A stretch of 59,102 bases of DNA, taken from positions 1 through 59,102 of the forward strand of contig NZ_PGGW01000056.1 in assembly GCF_002794255.1 (NCBI RefSeq), in the 5' to 3' direction. Numbering within the stretch: position 1 is the stretch's first letter; each line of letters begins with the position of its first letter. This document shows, piece by piece, positions 34,664-43,584 of the stretch. Source of the stretch: Streptomyces carminius (GTDB lineage: Bacteria; Actinomycetota; Actinomycetes; Streptomycetales; Streptomycetaceae). A program made the translations under genes and the position numbers. The notes beneath the pieces are model-generated. The model had not been told where the DNA came from. It saw only the letters and a list, made by a program, of their open reading frames with translations, and did no database searches.

Positions 34664-35998
34664 ATGGGAGCCAGGACACCGAACGAGGGCCTGCGGCGGT
34701 TGCTGGACGAGAGCCGGTGGTCGCAGGCACAGCTGGCCAGGGCGGTGAACCGCGTCGGGGCGGAGGCCGGGATGCCGCTGCGGTACGACGAGTCGGCCGT
34801 GAGCCACTGGCTGAGCGGCACCACACCGAGAAAGATGGTGCGGCCCTTCGTCCGCGAGGCCCTGTCCCGCAGGCTGCGCAGGCCCGTCACGCTGGCCGAA
34901 ATCGGGCTGGGCACCGATGGCCCGACGCGCGGCGCGGATACCGTGGAAGGGCTCATGGACCTGGGGAGGACGGACATGGACCCATCCCGCCGCAGCGTTC
35001 TCGGGGCCGGGCTGTTCTCCGTGGCGCTGACCGTCCCCGGCTGGCAGGAGATCATGGGCAGGGCCGAGGCCGTCCAGAGCGGTCGTACCTCCCGCGTCGG
35101 CCGGCCCGAGGTGGACATGGTGACCGCCATGACCGAGCGCATCAGCGAGCTGGACGACCAGTTCGGCGGCCGGCACGCCCGCCCGATGGCCGCCTCCTTC
35201 ATCGTCAACACCGTCTCGCCCTTCCTGCGCGCCGACGCCCCGGACGACGTGCGCAAGGACATGCTGTCGGCCGCCTCCGACCTGTGCTACCTCACCGGCT
35301 ACATGGCCGTCGACGAGGGACTCCAGGGCCTGGCCCAGCAGTACTACCTCAAGGCCCTGGAACTGGCCGGGGCGGCCGAGGACCACCTGACCTACTGCAC
35401 CACGCTGCGCGGCATGAGCGTCCAGGCCGTCGATCTCGGCCACGGCCCGCAGGCGCTGCGCCTGGCCGACGCGGCAGCCGCCGCCTCCCCCCAGGCCGGA
35501 CCACGCATGCGCGCCTTCCTCTCGGGCCAGCAAGCCCACGCCGCCGCCCGGACCGGCGACCGACGCAGCGCGTTCACCCATCTCAAGGACGCCGAAACCG
35601 CCATGGAGAAAGCCGAGTCGCAGGCGAAGATTTTCGGCTCGTACGACCCGACGGCGCTCTCGTACGCCACCAGCCAGGTGCGGTACGAACTGGGAGACCT
35701 CAGCGGGGCGATCAGAGCCATGGCCGAGGCCGACAGGCTCCGGGAGCCCGTGTACCGCAGAATCCGGGTGCTACGCCGGGCAATGCTCGCGGAGAGGCAA
35801 CTGCGGCTCGGGCATCTCGAGGAGGCGTCCGCGACCTGGCACTCGGCCCTGGACGAGTACCCGCATGTGCAGAGCGGCCGGGTCGACGACCGTATCCGCA
35901 CCATGGCCTCGCTGATCCGCCCCCACCGGCGCAACCGCGCCGCCCGCGAACTCCACGACCGCGCCCGCACGGTGGCTCCTGCCGTCCTCCGTGTCTGA
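34664..35998 (+). CDS. Helix-turn-helix regulator with C-terminal TPR-like region
   Basis: The 444-aa protein has an N-terminal XRE-like domain (LRRLLDESRWSQAQLARAVNRVGAEAGMPLRYDESAVSHWLSGTTPR), a short segment MDPSRRSVLGAGLFSVALTVPGW that resembles a Tat signal but is internal, and a long helical TPR-type region (about 180-440; DLCYLTGYMAVDEGLQGLAQQYYLKALELA and similar). Regulators of this architecture are abundant in Streptomyces, where they often control neighbouring small proteins and development. ATG 34664 follows GGGGAG. It is divergent from the CxxC unknown gene, its likely partner or target. Confidence 0.8.
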   Translation: MGARTPNEGLRRLLDESRWSQAQLARAVNRVGAEAGMPLRYDESAVSHWLSGTTPRKMVRPFVREALSRRLRRPVTLAEIGLGTDGPTRGADTVEGLMDLGRTDMDPSRRSVLGAGLFSVALTVPGWQEIMGRAEAVQSGRTSRVGRPEVDMVTAMTERISELDDQFGGRHARPMAASFIVNTVSPFLRADAPDDVRKDMLSAASDLCYLTGYMAVDEGLQGLAQQYYLKALELAGAAEDHLTYCTTLRGMSVQAVDLGHGPQALRLADAAAAASPQAGPRMRAFLSGQQAHAAARTGDRRSAFTHLKDAETAMEKAESQAKIFGSYDPTALSYATSQVRYELGDLSGAIRAMAEADRLREPVYRRIRVLRRAMLAERQLRLGHLEEASATWHSALDEYPHVQSGRVDDRIRTMASLIRPHRRNRAARELHDRARTVAPAVLRV

Positions 35999-36133
35999 GG
36001 GACCGCCGAGCGCCGCCGATCACCGAGGCGACACATCAACTCTCCGCCACCGTCCCAGCCCTGGTCTCCTGCCACACGTCGCAACGACGCGCACAGAAAA
36101 GCCGAACACGGCCTGTGCTGCCATGATCGTGCC

Positions 36134-36448
36134 GTGTCCGAGTTCAGTTGGCCGAGTGGCCCCGAGGTACCGACCGCTGAGGAAGTCCGTCGAAGCTGGG
36201 AGGCGACAGTCTCCGCGCTACCGGTCGGAGCCCACATCAGCGGGCAGGTCATCGGTCGCCGGCCGTTCGGGGTCTTCGTCCGGCTCGACGGGCTGCCCAG
36301 CGCTGTGGCGCTGGCCGAGATCACCAGCATGCCCCGTGGCATGGAGCTGCCCGTTGTCGGGGCCACCGTCGCAGGGAAGGTCGTCTGGCACACGCCGCAC
36401 AACTGTCAGGTCAGGATCAGGCTGAACGAGTGGGACCGCTCTTCATGA
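36134..36448 (+). CDS. S1-domain miniprotein
   Basis: The 104-aa protein is little more than one OB-fold/S1-like unit: LPVGAHISGQVIGRRPFGVFVRLDG (about 31-55) is the hallmark S1 strand pattern, followed by VALAEITSMPRGMELPVVGATVAGKVVWH and RIRLNEWD. Such single S1 proteins bind RNA or DNA; here the domain lacks other modules. GTG start 36134, with no strong ribosome-binding site seen. It stands alone after the XRE regulator; the next 287 bp (36449-36735) hold no convincing gene. Confidence 0.75.
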   Translation: MSEFSWPSGPEVPTAEEVRRSWEATVSALPVGAHISGQVIGRRPFGVFVRLDGLPSAVALAEITSMPRGMELPVVGATVAGKVVWHTPHNCQVRIRLNEWDRSS

Positions 36449-36735
36449 GCCCGCCGGACCGTCTCCGTTTCCGGATCGTTCATCACCGTACGGAGCCGTC
36501 CGGAACGGTACGCCGCACCTGGCCGACCGCCAGGAGCCATCCTGCGTGGACGCGGTCGAACGGCGGCGGGCAGCTGCCGGCAGGCCGCCCACAGGCCGAC
36601 CGAGCGCGGCGCGTTCGAGATCTGCGACGTCCCCTGCCCTTGACGAGGCCGAGCCGCACAGTCGTGACGTCCGTGTTTTCCCGGAGACCGACCACGAGCG
36701 CGACGGAACCGCACGGCTCGGCTCACCCCGAAGGG

Positions 36736-37083
36736 TTACTCGGCGGGCAGGGCCTCCCGCATGGCCTTGGCGGTGGCGGCCGGGTCGTAGCCCTCGGGGA
36801 CGCCCTCGACCAGGATGATGTCGCCCTCGATGTGCCGGGAGCGCAGCGGTGCTATCTCCCGGTAGGCGGGTGAGTCCCACCAGGCCCGCGCCTCGGCGAT
36901 CCCGGGGAAGCCGATCACCACGACGTGTCCGGGCCAGTCGCCCTCCTTCACCTCGTGCTGGGCGGCGTGCACGAGGAAGCGGCCGCCGTACGGCTCGAAG
37001 GTGGCGGGGATGCGCTCGATGTACTCGGCGATCTCCGGGTGCGGGGCGGCCTCCCGCAGGTGGGCTATGACGTAGGCGGACAT
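36736..37083 (-). CDS. DUF1330 family protein
   Basis: The 115-aa protein has a ferredoxin-like dimeric alpha/beta-barrel fold: MSAYVIAHLREAAPHPEIAEYIERIPATFEPYGGRFLVHA, then VVVIGFPGIAEARAWWDSPAYREIAPLRSRHIEGDIILVEGV. The YGGRFLV and FPxxxxARAWWDSPxY motifs are diagnostic of DUF1330. Relatives are thought to be small-molecule monooxygenase or isomerase-like, without a proven reaction. ATG follows GGAAGG. Single-gene unit downstream of the two-component system. Confidence 0.88.
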   Translation of the reverse strand: MSAYVIAHLREAAPHPEIAEYIERIPATFEPYGGRFLVHAAQHEVKEGDWPGHVVVIGFPGIAEARAWWDSPAYREIAPLRSRHIEGDIILVEGVPEGYDPAATAKAMREALPAE

Positions 37084-37213
37084 GGCACGTCCTTCCGGTC
37101 GTTCGGGATCCGTACGCCGAGAGCGTGGCACGTCGGCGCGCCGGGGTCGATGACCTGGCGGGTAAGCGGCACGCTTGCCCGCGGGGCGGCGGTGCCGGTG
37201 ACCGGCGGTGGGG

Positions 37214-37897
37214 TCAGGGACGGCGGGCGGCGAGGCCGGAGCGCCAGGCCCAGGCGGCGATCTCGACGCGGTTGCGGGCGGAGAGCTTGCTCTGCACGTT
37301 GCCGAGGTGGGTCTTCACCGTGCCCACCGAGATGGACAGTTCGGCGGCGATCTCCGCGTTGGTGAGCCCCGTGGCCACCAGCCGGACCACCTCCGTCTCG
37401 CGCGCCGACAGCTCAGGGTGCCACTCCTCCCGGGGCCCGGACCCGGCCGGGGCGGCGCCGCCCGGCGGGCCACCCGCCAGGCCGCGCAGCAGGCGGACGG
37501 TGACGGACGGGCTGACCAGGGCCTCCCCGGAGGCCGCCGCCCTGATCGCCTCGACCAGCAGCGCGGGGCCGGAGTCCTTGACGAGGAAGCCGCACGCGCC
37601 GTCGCGCAGCGCGCGGTGCACGTACTCGTCGTCGTCGAACGTGGTGACCACGACGACCTTCGGCGGGTCCACCAGGCCGGGGCGGGTCAGTCTGCGCAGC
37701 GCCTCCAGGCCGTCCAGCCTGGGCATGCGGATGTCCATCAGCACCACGTCCGGCCTGTGCCGTTCGGCCAGTTCCAGCGCCTGCACGCCGTCCACCGCCT
37801 CCCCGACGACCTCGATGTCGTCCTCGGCGGACAGGATCATCCCGAAGCCGGTGCGGACCATGGCCTGGTCGTCCGCGATCAGCACCCGGATCGTCAT
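37214..37897 (-). CDS. NarL/LuxR-family response regulator
   Basis: The 227-aa regulator has a receiver domain with acidic pair D9-D10 and phosphoacceptor D55 in VVLMDIRMPRLDG, and a C-terminal LuxR HTH (LSARETEVVRLVATGLTNAEIAAELSISVGTVKTHLGNVQSKL, about 163-205). The start overlaps the histidine-kinase stop (ATGA), so the pair is translationally coupled. A Gly/Pro linker (GGPPGGAAPAGSGP) joins the domains. Targets cannot be read; the adjacent divergent VanZ gene is a candidate. Confidence 0.95.
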   Translation of the reverse strand: MTIRVLIADDQAMVRTGFGMILSAEDDIEVVGEAVDGVQALELAERHRPDVVLMDIRMPRLDGLEALRRLTRPGLVDPPKVVVVTTFDDDEYVHRALRDGACGFLVKDSGPALLVEAIRAAASGEALVSPSVTVRLLRGLAGGPPGGAAPAGSGPREEWHPELSARETEVVRLVATGLTNAEIAAELSISVGTVKTHLGNVQSKLSARNRVEIAAWAWRSGLAARRP

Positions 37898-39111
37898 GCG
37901 GTCTCCTTCACCGGCAGTGTCGCCCTGACCGTCCAGCCTCCGGACGCCGCGGGGCCCGCCCGGACCGTTCCGCCGATCATGCCCACCCGCTCGGTCAGCC
38001 CCCGCAGGCCGAAGCCCCCGCCCAGGGAACGGCCCAGGGCGGAGCGCGACCGCCCGTCGTCGCTCACCTCCACCGTGACCCGGCCCTTTGACCGGACCAG
38101 ACGTACGTCCACCCCGGTGCAGTCGCGGGCGTGCCTGCGCACGTTGGTCAGGGCCTCCATCACCACCCGGTGCACGGTGGTGGTCACCTCCACCGGCAGA
38201 TCGCCGAACTCGCCCTCCGTCCGCAGCCGCGCCCGGCCGCCTCCGCTTCCGTCGCCGTCGCCGTCGCCGTCGCCGACCGGGGCGAACCCCGCCACCAGGG
38301 ACCGCACCTCGTCGATGCCCGCGAGCGGTGCGAGGGCGGCGCCCGCCGGGACGGGGCCCGGATCCGTCTCGCGCAGCATTCCGACCATGGCGCGCATGGA
38401 GGTGAGCGCCTCCGTCCCGGCCCGCTCGATCCGCTCCAGCGCGGGCGGCACCAGCTGGGGCTTCCGGTCCGCGACCGCGCGGGCGCCCTGCGCCTGGACG
38501 ACGATGCCCGTCACGTGGTGGGCGACGAAGTCGTGCAGGTCCCTGGCGAACTCGGCGCGCTGCTCCAGCCGTACGGCGGCCTCCCGCCGCCGTCTGTCCG
38601 CCGCGACCAGGCGTACGGTCAGGCCGGCGCCCAGCACCGCCGCCGCCGTCAGGGCGAAGAAGAGCGCCACGACGACGCCGGTCTCCTTCACCCCGGCGGC
38701 CAGTGGCCGCAGGACGACCGCCGCGATCAGCACCGGCGCCGTCACCGCCGCCCACACCGGTGCCGCGCGCCAGGCGACGAGGGCCAGCAGCACCAGCAGG
38801 GCCACCGGTTCGGTGAGGCCGTACGGGTCCGGGGGCGCGGCGCCCGTCTGGCCGGCGCGGACGACGGCCGTGGTGCCCAGTGAAGCCGCCGCCGCGACAC
38901 CGGCCGACGCGGGCAGTCCCCGGGGGCCGAGCCGGGGCGAGAGGAGGAGGGCGGCGGCCGCCAGCAGGGCGCAGCCGAGTTTGAGCGCACCGGCCGGGGC
39001 GCCGTGGAACATGCCGTAGCCGTGGTCGAGCAGCCCGAGGCCGAGCAGCGGTGCCGCCGCCGCCACCGTCCGCACCACGGCGCGCGGCCGGGGCCCTCGC
39101 CAAGAGCTCAT
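37894..39111 (-). CDS. NarL-type sensor histidine kinase
   Basis: The 405-aa kinase has about five hydrophobic segments in the first 165 residues and short extracytoplasmic loops, a HisKA_3 dimerisation helix with phospho-His193 in FARDLHDFVAHHVTGIVVQAQGA, and a C-terminal HATPase with MEALTNVRRHA (N box), VEVSDDGR (G1) and GFGLRGLTERV (G2). A Gly-Asp repeat (GDGDGDGDGSGGG) interrupts it at about 290, before the ATPase core. ATG 39111 is chosen over a longer reading that adds unlikely N-terminal sequence. The signal is unknown; a membrane- or envelope-derived cue is likely for this intramembrane-sensing type. Confidence 0.9.
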   Translation of the reverse strand: MSSWRGPRPRAVVRTVAAAAPLLGLGLLDHGYGMFHGAPAGALKLGCALLAAAALLLSPRLGPRGLPASAGVAAAASLGTTAVVRAGQTGAAPPDPYGLTEPVALLVLLALVAWRAAPVWAAVTAPVLIAAVVLRPLAAGVKETGVVVALFFALTAAAVLGAGLTVRLVAADRRRREAAVRLEQRAEFARDLHDFVAHHVTGIVVQAQGARAVADRKPQLVPPALERIERAGTEALTSMRAMVGMLRETDPGPVPAGAALAPLAGIDEVRSLVAGFAPVGDGDGDGDGSGGGRARLRTEGEFGDLPVEVTTTVHRVVMEALTNVRRHARDCTGVDVRLVRSKGRVTVEVSDDGRSRSALGRSLGGGFGLRGLTERVGMIGGTVRAGPAASGGWTVRATLPVKETA

Positions 39112-39281
39112 GGCGGTGAGCGTATCCGGAAGGAGCCGGTCAGGGGTCGGCCGAAAGTCGCAGTGGACGGCCGGAGGTTCCGTCTTCGGGGAGATCCGCC
39201 GCCATGGTGCGACGGGCGAGAGTGGCACAGCCGCCCGGACGACATACGGGCGGCTGTCCGTCACAGCGAGGAGCGTGCCCC

Positions 39282-39920
39282 ATGGGCGACATCAACTTCG
39301 AGATCGGTTCCGCCACCGTGCTGGGACCGCTGCTGGCCGTGTACTGCCTTCTGCTGGCCGTCCGCGCGGCACGGGGAAGGCCCGGGTGGGCCGGGAAGCG
39401 GGCCGTGACGCGCCTGGCCGGCGCCCTCTACCTCGCGGGGGTGCTGAGCCTCACGGTCTTCCCCGTCGCCGTGACTTACGGCACGTACGCGAACCAGGTG
39501 CCCTGGTACGCGATGGTCCAGCCCATACCCCTGCTCGTCGCCGACCTCAGCTTCGTGCCCAACGTGGTCATGCTGGTCCCCTTCGGGATGCTGCTCCCGC
39601 TGATCTCCCGGCAGGGCTCCTCGCTGAAGCGGGTCACCGTCCAGGCGGCGCTTCTCAGTCTGTCGATCGAGGTGACGCAGTGCCTCATGTACGTCCTGTT
39701 CAACAACGGCCGGTCGGTGGACGTCAACGACCTCATCGCCAACACCCTGGGCGGGGCACTCGGGTACCTGGTCATACGGCTGGTGCTCCGCAGCGCGGCG
39801 GCCGGGGAACTGCGCGCCTTCGCCCTGCCGGTCTCCGCGGCGGCCCCGGAGACCGTGGAGCGCCGCGCCGAGCCCGCCCCGGGCCGGCTCCCGGGCGCCG
39901 GCGGCCCCGTTCCGCGCTGA
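39282..39920 (+). CDS. VanZ-family membrane protein
   Basis: The 212-aa protein has four to five membrane helices and the VanZ core: PLLVADLSFVPNVVMLVPFGMLLPL, LLSLSIEVTQCLMYVLFNNGRSVDVNDLIANTLGGALGYLVIR. The EVTQ and DVNDLIANTLGG motifs are strongly conserved. VanZ proteins give low-level teicoplanin resistance in enterococci; the biochemical role is unknown. ATG follows GAGGAG. Divergent from the histidine kinase gene, with 170 bp between, so it may belong to that system's regulon. The 53-residue C-terminal tail is Ala/Pro-rich. Confidence 0.88.
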   Translation: MGDINFEIGSATVLGPLLAVYCLLLAVRAARGRPGWAGKRAVTRLAGALYLAGVLSLTVFPVAVTYGTYANQVPWYAMVQPIPLLVADLSFVPNVVMLVPFGMLLPLISRQGSSLKRVTVQAALLSLSIEVTQCLMYVLFNNGRSVDVNDLIANTLGGALGYLVIRLVLRSAAAGELRAFALPVSAAAPETVERRAEPAPGRLPGAGGPVPR

Positions 39921-40254
39921 CCGGCCCTCCCCCGGGCACGGCCGGTGGTCCGCGGGCGCGGCCGGGGCCACGGTTCGTGGACGTGCCAAACCGCCGGCAC
40001 GGCGCCGGACCGACGGCGGTGCACCCGCCGCGCATAGGGATGGTGTTGCCAGCCCCCCTGAGAACTGGGGGAGCAGGGCCACTGAATCGCCGCGGGAGCT
40101 TTTCTAGGCTCTGTTGCATCGTCAGAACGCGGCGAACTCCGGAAATCTGCGGAAAACCATCCGTACTTCACCGGAACATGACATCGATTTCCGCCGCACC
40201 ACCATGTGAACCACTTTTCTTTCGGCACCGTTACTTCGTTTCATGGGAGAAATC
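39921..40254. other. Intergenic region without a recognisable gene
   Basis: This 334-bp gap separates the VanZ and lipoprotein hydrolase genes. Its right part is markedly AT-richer than the surroundings (around 40180-40254), so the hydrolase promoter is likely there. A stretch at 40108-40119, GGCTCTGTTGCA, recalls the end of IS6-type elements, but no second end or transposase is present. Confidence 0.5.
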
Positions 40255-41163
40255 ATGTTCCGCAAGATCAACGCCTCCGTCGTGACCGCGCTGTGCTGCA
40301 CCGTCGCCGGCGTGGGGCTCGTGGGCTGTGAGGAGTCCACGGCGGTGGACTCGAAACCGTCCGCCGCCACCACCCCCACCGCACAGGACACCGACGAGAG
40401 CGTGTTCTCCGGAACCGGGAAGATCGATGTCGAAGGCATGTCGGTGAACGTGTCCTGCTCCGGAAGTGCGGCGGAGGACGGGCCGGTCATCGTTCTGCTG
40501 TCCGGGCTGGGTGACGGGCTGGACAAGATGGCCGCCTTCCAGAAGACCCTGAGCGAGAAGAACCGCGTCTGCTCCTACGACCGGCTCGGTGAAGGCGCCA
40601 GCGACCAGCCGGAAGGCCCGCAGAGCTTCGAGAGCACCGGGGAGGTGCTGACCGCGGTGCTCGACCGGGTCGCCGGCGACAGCCCGGTCGTCCTGGCCGG
40701 GCACTCGCTGGGCGGGGTGATCGCCGCCCGGTACGCCACCGACCACCAGGACAGGGTCAAGGGACTGGTGCTGCTGGACGCCACCTCGCCGACGAACGTC
40801 GCCGACGTCAACAAGGTGATACCCGAGTCCGCCACCGGCCCGGGAGCCGAACTGCGGACCCAGGCCCTCGCGATCCACGAGGGGCAGAACCCGGAGCAGC
40901 TCGTCATCCCCGACGGCGAGGTCCGTTCCGCCGGGGACATCCCGGTAGAGGTGGTCCAGCACGGGCAGCCGTACCTCGCGGCCGTCCCCGAGTACGGACC
41001 GCTTCTGGAGCGGACCTGGGCCGAGGGCCAGCGCAAGTGGCTCGCGGTGTCCGGCGACAGCAGGCTCTCCACCGCCGAGAAGAGCGGCCACTACATCCAC
41101 GTCGACCAGCCGGACGTCGCCGCCGAGGCCATCGAACGCGTCACCGCGCAGGCCGCACGCTGA
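40255..41163 (+). CDS. Secreted alpha/beta-hydrolase lipoprotein
   Basis: The 302-aa protein begins MFRKINASVVTALCCTVAGVGLVGC, a lipoprotein signal with lipobox LVGC (Cys25), then a Thr/Ala/Asp linker. The hydrolase core has an oxyanion-region LLSGLGDG, nucleophile elbow AGHSLGGV (Ser151), a late Asp loop (VSGDSRL) and His in KSGHYIH. ATG 40255 follows GGGAGA; ATG 40243 would shift the signal peptide. Substrate unknown; esterase, lipase or haloperoxidase-like activity is possible. Its codon use fits the neighbours although the gap upstream is AT-richer. Confidence 0.88.
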   Translation: MFRKINASVVTALCCTVAGVGLVGCEESTAVDSKPSAATTPTAQDTDESVFSGTGKIDVEGMSVNVSCSGSAAEDGPVIVLLSGLGDGLDKMAAFQKTLSEKNRVCSYDRLGEGASDQPEGPQSFESTGEVLTAVLDRVAGDSPVVLAGHSLGGVIAARYATDHQDRVKGLVLLDATSPTNVADVNKVIPESATGPGAELRTQALAIHEGQNPEQLVIPDGEVRSAGDIPVEVVQHGQPYLAAVPEYGPLLERTWAEGQRKWLAVSGDSRLSTAEKSGHYIHVDQPDVAAEAIERVTAQAAR

Positions 41164-41511
41164 GCGGCGGCCGGAGCGGCGGGACCCGCCGGATCCTCCC
41201 CCTCTACGGCCCGGACGGAGGCGTTCTCCGCCCCCGTCCGGGCCGGGGCATTTCCGGCCGGGCGTTTCCGGCCCTGCCGTTCGCGGTGCGCGTTCGCGGT
41301 GCGGGACGGGCCGGGGTGGGGCAGTGCGGTGCGGTGCGGGGGTTCCGGTGTCGCGTCACCGTCCGCACGCTCCGGGCCGTGGGTGGAAGTTGTGGGTGGA
41401 ACAAGCGGTTCCGGATGATCTGCCGGATACGTCGTGTCAGTGGCGGGTGTGTGGGCAGCACGGAAGGTGAACGCAGTTCGCCGACCGACATCCGAACCGG
41501 AGGCGCCTTCC
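41164..41511. other. Intergenic region without a recognisable gene
   Basis: This 348-bp region is G-rich on the plus strand, with several runs of GGTGCGGT-type short repeats around 41281-41340. Minus-strand frames yield Arg/Pro-rich sequence with no family resemblance. The promoter of the downstream anti-sigma-type ATPase must lie here. I see no RNA gene or clear hairpin. Confidence 0.5.
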
Positions 41512-42063
41512 GTGTCCGAAGCGCTCCCCAGGACCGACCGGCTGACCCTGGCCGACACGCCCAACGCGGTGGCCTGGGCCCGGCGGTACGCGTCCGATGT
41601 CCTCCTGCGGTGGGGAGTGCCGAAGGGCGTCGTCGAGACCGCGCACCTGCTGGTCTCCGAGCTGACCACCAACGCGATACGGCACGCCCGGCCGGGCCCC
41701 GGTGTCTCCCCCTACTCCCCGCTCTCCCGGGTCCGCACCGTCATCCTGGGGCTCCGGCTGGCGGGCGACCAGCTGCTGGTCCTCGTGGAGGACGGCGACC
41801 CGCAGGCGCCCGTGGTGCGGGATGCGGGCGCGGAGGCCGCACAGGGGCGAGGACTGTTCCTGGTCACGGCGATGAGCCGGAACTGGGGCTATTACTTTCC
41901 CGACCGGCACCCGGGGAAGATCGTGTGGGCCGAGCTCTCCCTCCGGCTGCCGCACGGTTATCCGGACGAGGAGAAAGGCAGGTTCGCCGCCTCCGGCGAG
42001 CAGCGCGAGCAGGTGCCGACCGGGCTCGTGGCCCGTACGCTCCTCGGACTGCGGGAGTTGTGA
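41512..42063 (+). CDS. Anti-sigma-factor-type ATP-binding protein (HATPase_c)
   Basis: The 183-aa serine-kinase-like protein has N box LLVSELTTNAIRHARPG (about 50), VLVEDGDPQAP (G1) and QGRGLFLVTAMSRNWGYY (G2). This is the RsbW/SpoIIAB-like set that is widespread in Streptomyces. Such proteins bind and inhibit a sigma factor or phosphorylate an anti-anti-sigma partner. The GTG start 41512 follows GGAGGCGCC; a GTG at 41434 would add a non-family N-terminus. No sigma factor or antagonist gene is adjacent. The two SpoIIE phosphatases in the window are candidate opponents. Confidence 0.87.
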   Translation: MSEALPRTDRLTLADTPNAVAWARRYASDVLLRWGVPKGVVETAHLLVSELTTNAIRHARPGPGVSPYSPLSRVRTVILGLRLAGDQLLVLVEDGDPQAPVVRDAGAEAAQGRGLFLVTAMSRNWGYYFPDRHPGKIVWAELSLRLPHGYPDEEKGRFAASGEQREQVPTGLVARTLLGLREL

Positions 42064-42157
42064 CGGCGGCGGAGACGGCAGCGGGATTGTCACTGCCACG
42101 GGCGATACTCGCACCGGCGGGGCCCTGTCCGGGCGCCGCGGGGACGAAAGGGCGGAC

Positions 42158-42736
42158 ATGGCCGAGGTGCTGCTGTTCCATCACGCGTGCGGACTGACGC
42201 CCGGCGTGCGCGAGTTCGCCGGGGAGCTGGAGCGGGCCGGACACACCGTCCACATACCGGATCTGTACGAGGGGAAGGTCTTCGGCAGCCTGGCGGAGGG
42301 CGCCGCGCACGCGCGGCAGGTCGGGTTCGGCACCCTCACCGGGCGAGGGCGGCACGCGGCCGAGGAGCTGCCCGGCGGGCTGGTGTACGCCGGGTTCTCC
42401 CTCGGCGTCCTACCGGCGCAGTACCTCGCCCAGACCCGGGCCGGGGCGCGGGGCGCGCTGCTGTTCGAGGCCTGCGCACCGGTGGCCGAGTTCGGCGGTG
42501 CGTGGCCCCGGGGAGTGCCGGTGCAGGTCCACGGCATGGACGGGGACGAGTTCTTCACCGGGGAGGGCGATCTGGAGGCGGCCCGGGCCCTGGTGGAGTC
42601 CGCCGAGGACGCCGAGCTGCACCTCTACCCGGGTGAGGGACACCTGCTCGCGGACAGCGGCCTGCCCTCGTACGACGAGCGGGCCGCCGCGCTGCTCAGG
42701 GAACGAGTGCTCGGCTTCCTCGATCGGATCGGATAG
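42158..42736 (+). CDS. Dienelactone hydrolase family protein
   Basis: The 192-aa alpha/beta-hydrolase is of the DLH type: MAEVLLFHHACGLTPGVREFA at the N-terminus, nucleophile elbow YAGFSLGVLPAQ (Ser, where classic DLH has Cys), Asp in VHGMDGDEFF and His in YPGEGHLLADS. Short length and the LFHHAxGLTPGV start are typical of the actinobacterial subfamily. It probably hydrolyses a small ester or lactone; the substrate is unknown. ATG follows GAAAGGG. Convergent with the RibD-like reductase, 50 bp apart. Confidence 0.88.
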   Translation: MAEVLLFHHACGLTPGVREFAGELERAGHTVHIPDLYEGKVFGSLAEGAAHARQVGFGTLTGRGRHAAEELPGGLVYAGFSLGVLPAQYLAQTRAGARGALLFEACAPVAEFGGAWPRGVPVQVHGMDGDEFFTGEGDLEAARALVESAEDAELHLYPGEGHLLADSGLPSYDERAAALLRERVLGFLDRIG

Positions 42737-42786
42737 CCGGGGCGGGCGCTCCGACGGCCGGGGTGGCGGTGTGCCTCCGGCGCGGC

Positions 42787-43413
42787 CTACCGGCCGTCGA
42801 CGGCCCCGTCCGAGGAACCCTCCGGGACACGGTCGTAGGTGAGGAAGAACGCCCCGCTCTCCAGGGCGGTGTGCTCCACGACCTGCCAGCGCACCGGGGC
42901 GAAGGCGGTGCCGCGGGAGAACAGCGGAATGCCGTCGCCGATGGTCAGCGGCCCCACCTTGAGGATCAGCCGGTCGATCTCGCCGTACAGCGCGCTCGCC
43001 AGCTCGGCGCCGCCCAGCAGCCAGATGTCCCTGCCCTCCTCCCGCTTCAGCTCCCGCACCTTCGCGGCGGGATCGCCGGCGACCAGCTCGACGGCCGGGT
43101 CCGGGCTCTCGGTCAGGGTGCGGGAGAAGACCAGGTGGCGCAGGTGCGGGTAGGCGTCGGTGACACCGGCCGCGAGCCCGATCTCGTAGGTGCGGCGGCC
43201 CTCGAGGACGGTGTCGAAATGGGTGCCCGGATCCGTGACGGACAGCGCGGCCCGTGCCCGGGCGGGCAGGATCTCCGGGTACCGCGCGATCAGGTGCCGC
43301 AGGTAGTCCTCGGGGATGGGCCAGAAACCGTCCGGGCCGGTGGGGTCGGCGCCGTCCGGACCGGCGATGAAGCCGTCGAGGGTGGCGGCGATGCAGTAGA
43401 CGAGTCTGCGCAC
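42787..43413 (-). CDS. RibD C-terminal/dihydrofolate reductase-family protein
   Basis: The 208-aa NADPH-binding fold starts MRRLVYCIAATLDGFIAGPDG and has VLEGRRTYEIG, HLVFSRTL, and the nucleotide-loop motif DIWLLGGAELASAL (about 130-143), then IDRLILKVGPLTIGDGIPLF. It belongs to the dihydrofolate reductase-like family that includes RibD reductase; it is probably a small oxidoreductase, not a true folate enzyme. GTG start. Convergent with the dienelactone hydrolase gene. Confidence 0.9.
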   Translation of the reverse strand: MRRLVYCIAATLDGFIAGPDGADPTGPDGFWPIPEDYLRHLIARYPEILPARARAALSVTDPGTHFDTVLEGRRTYEIGLAAGVTDAYPHLRHLVFSRTLTESPDPAVELVAGDPAAKVRELKREEGRDIWLLGGAELASALYGEIDRLILKVGPLTIGDGIPLFSRGTAFAPVRWQVVEHTALESGAFFLTYDRVPEGSSDGAVDGR

Positions 43414-43584
43414 GGGTGAACGGCCCTTCGTCGGTGACCGGCCGGGGTGGCGGCACGGTGGTGGTGCCCATGGCGGAACGGTGCCTGGTGATCATGCCCG
43501 GCAACCGGTCCGGCGGCCACCGGTTTGCGCCTGCCGCGGAGGGCGCGCCGGCGGAACGGCGGCCCGCCGACGCGACACGGACGT

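Noticed and set aside
34980..35050. Tat signal in the XRE/TPR regulator
   Set aside because: The twin-Arg segment is internal, after the DNA-binding domain; the protein must be cytosolic.
36449..36735. Small ORFs between the S1 miniprotein and DUF1330 genes
   Set aside because: No conserved pattern, poor starts, and frames exist on both strands.
40108..40130. IS6-like end sequence GGCTCTGTTGCA
   Set aside because: Only one end is seen, with no transposase or matching inverted repeat; chance similarity is likely.
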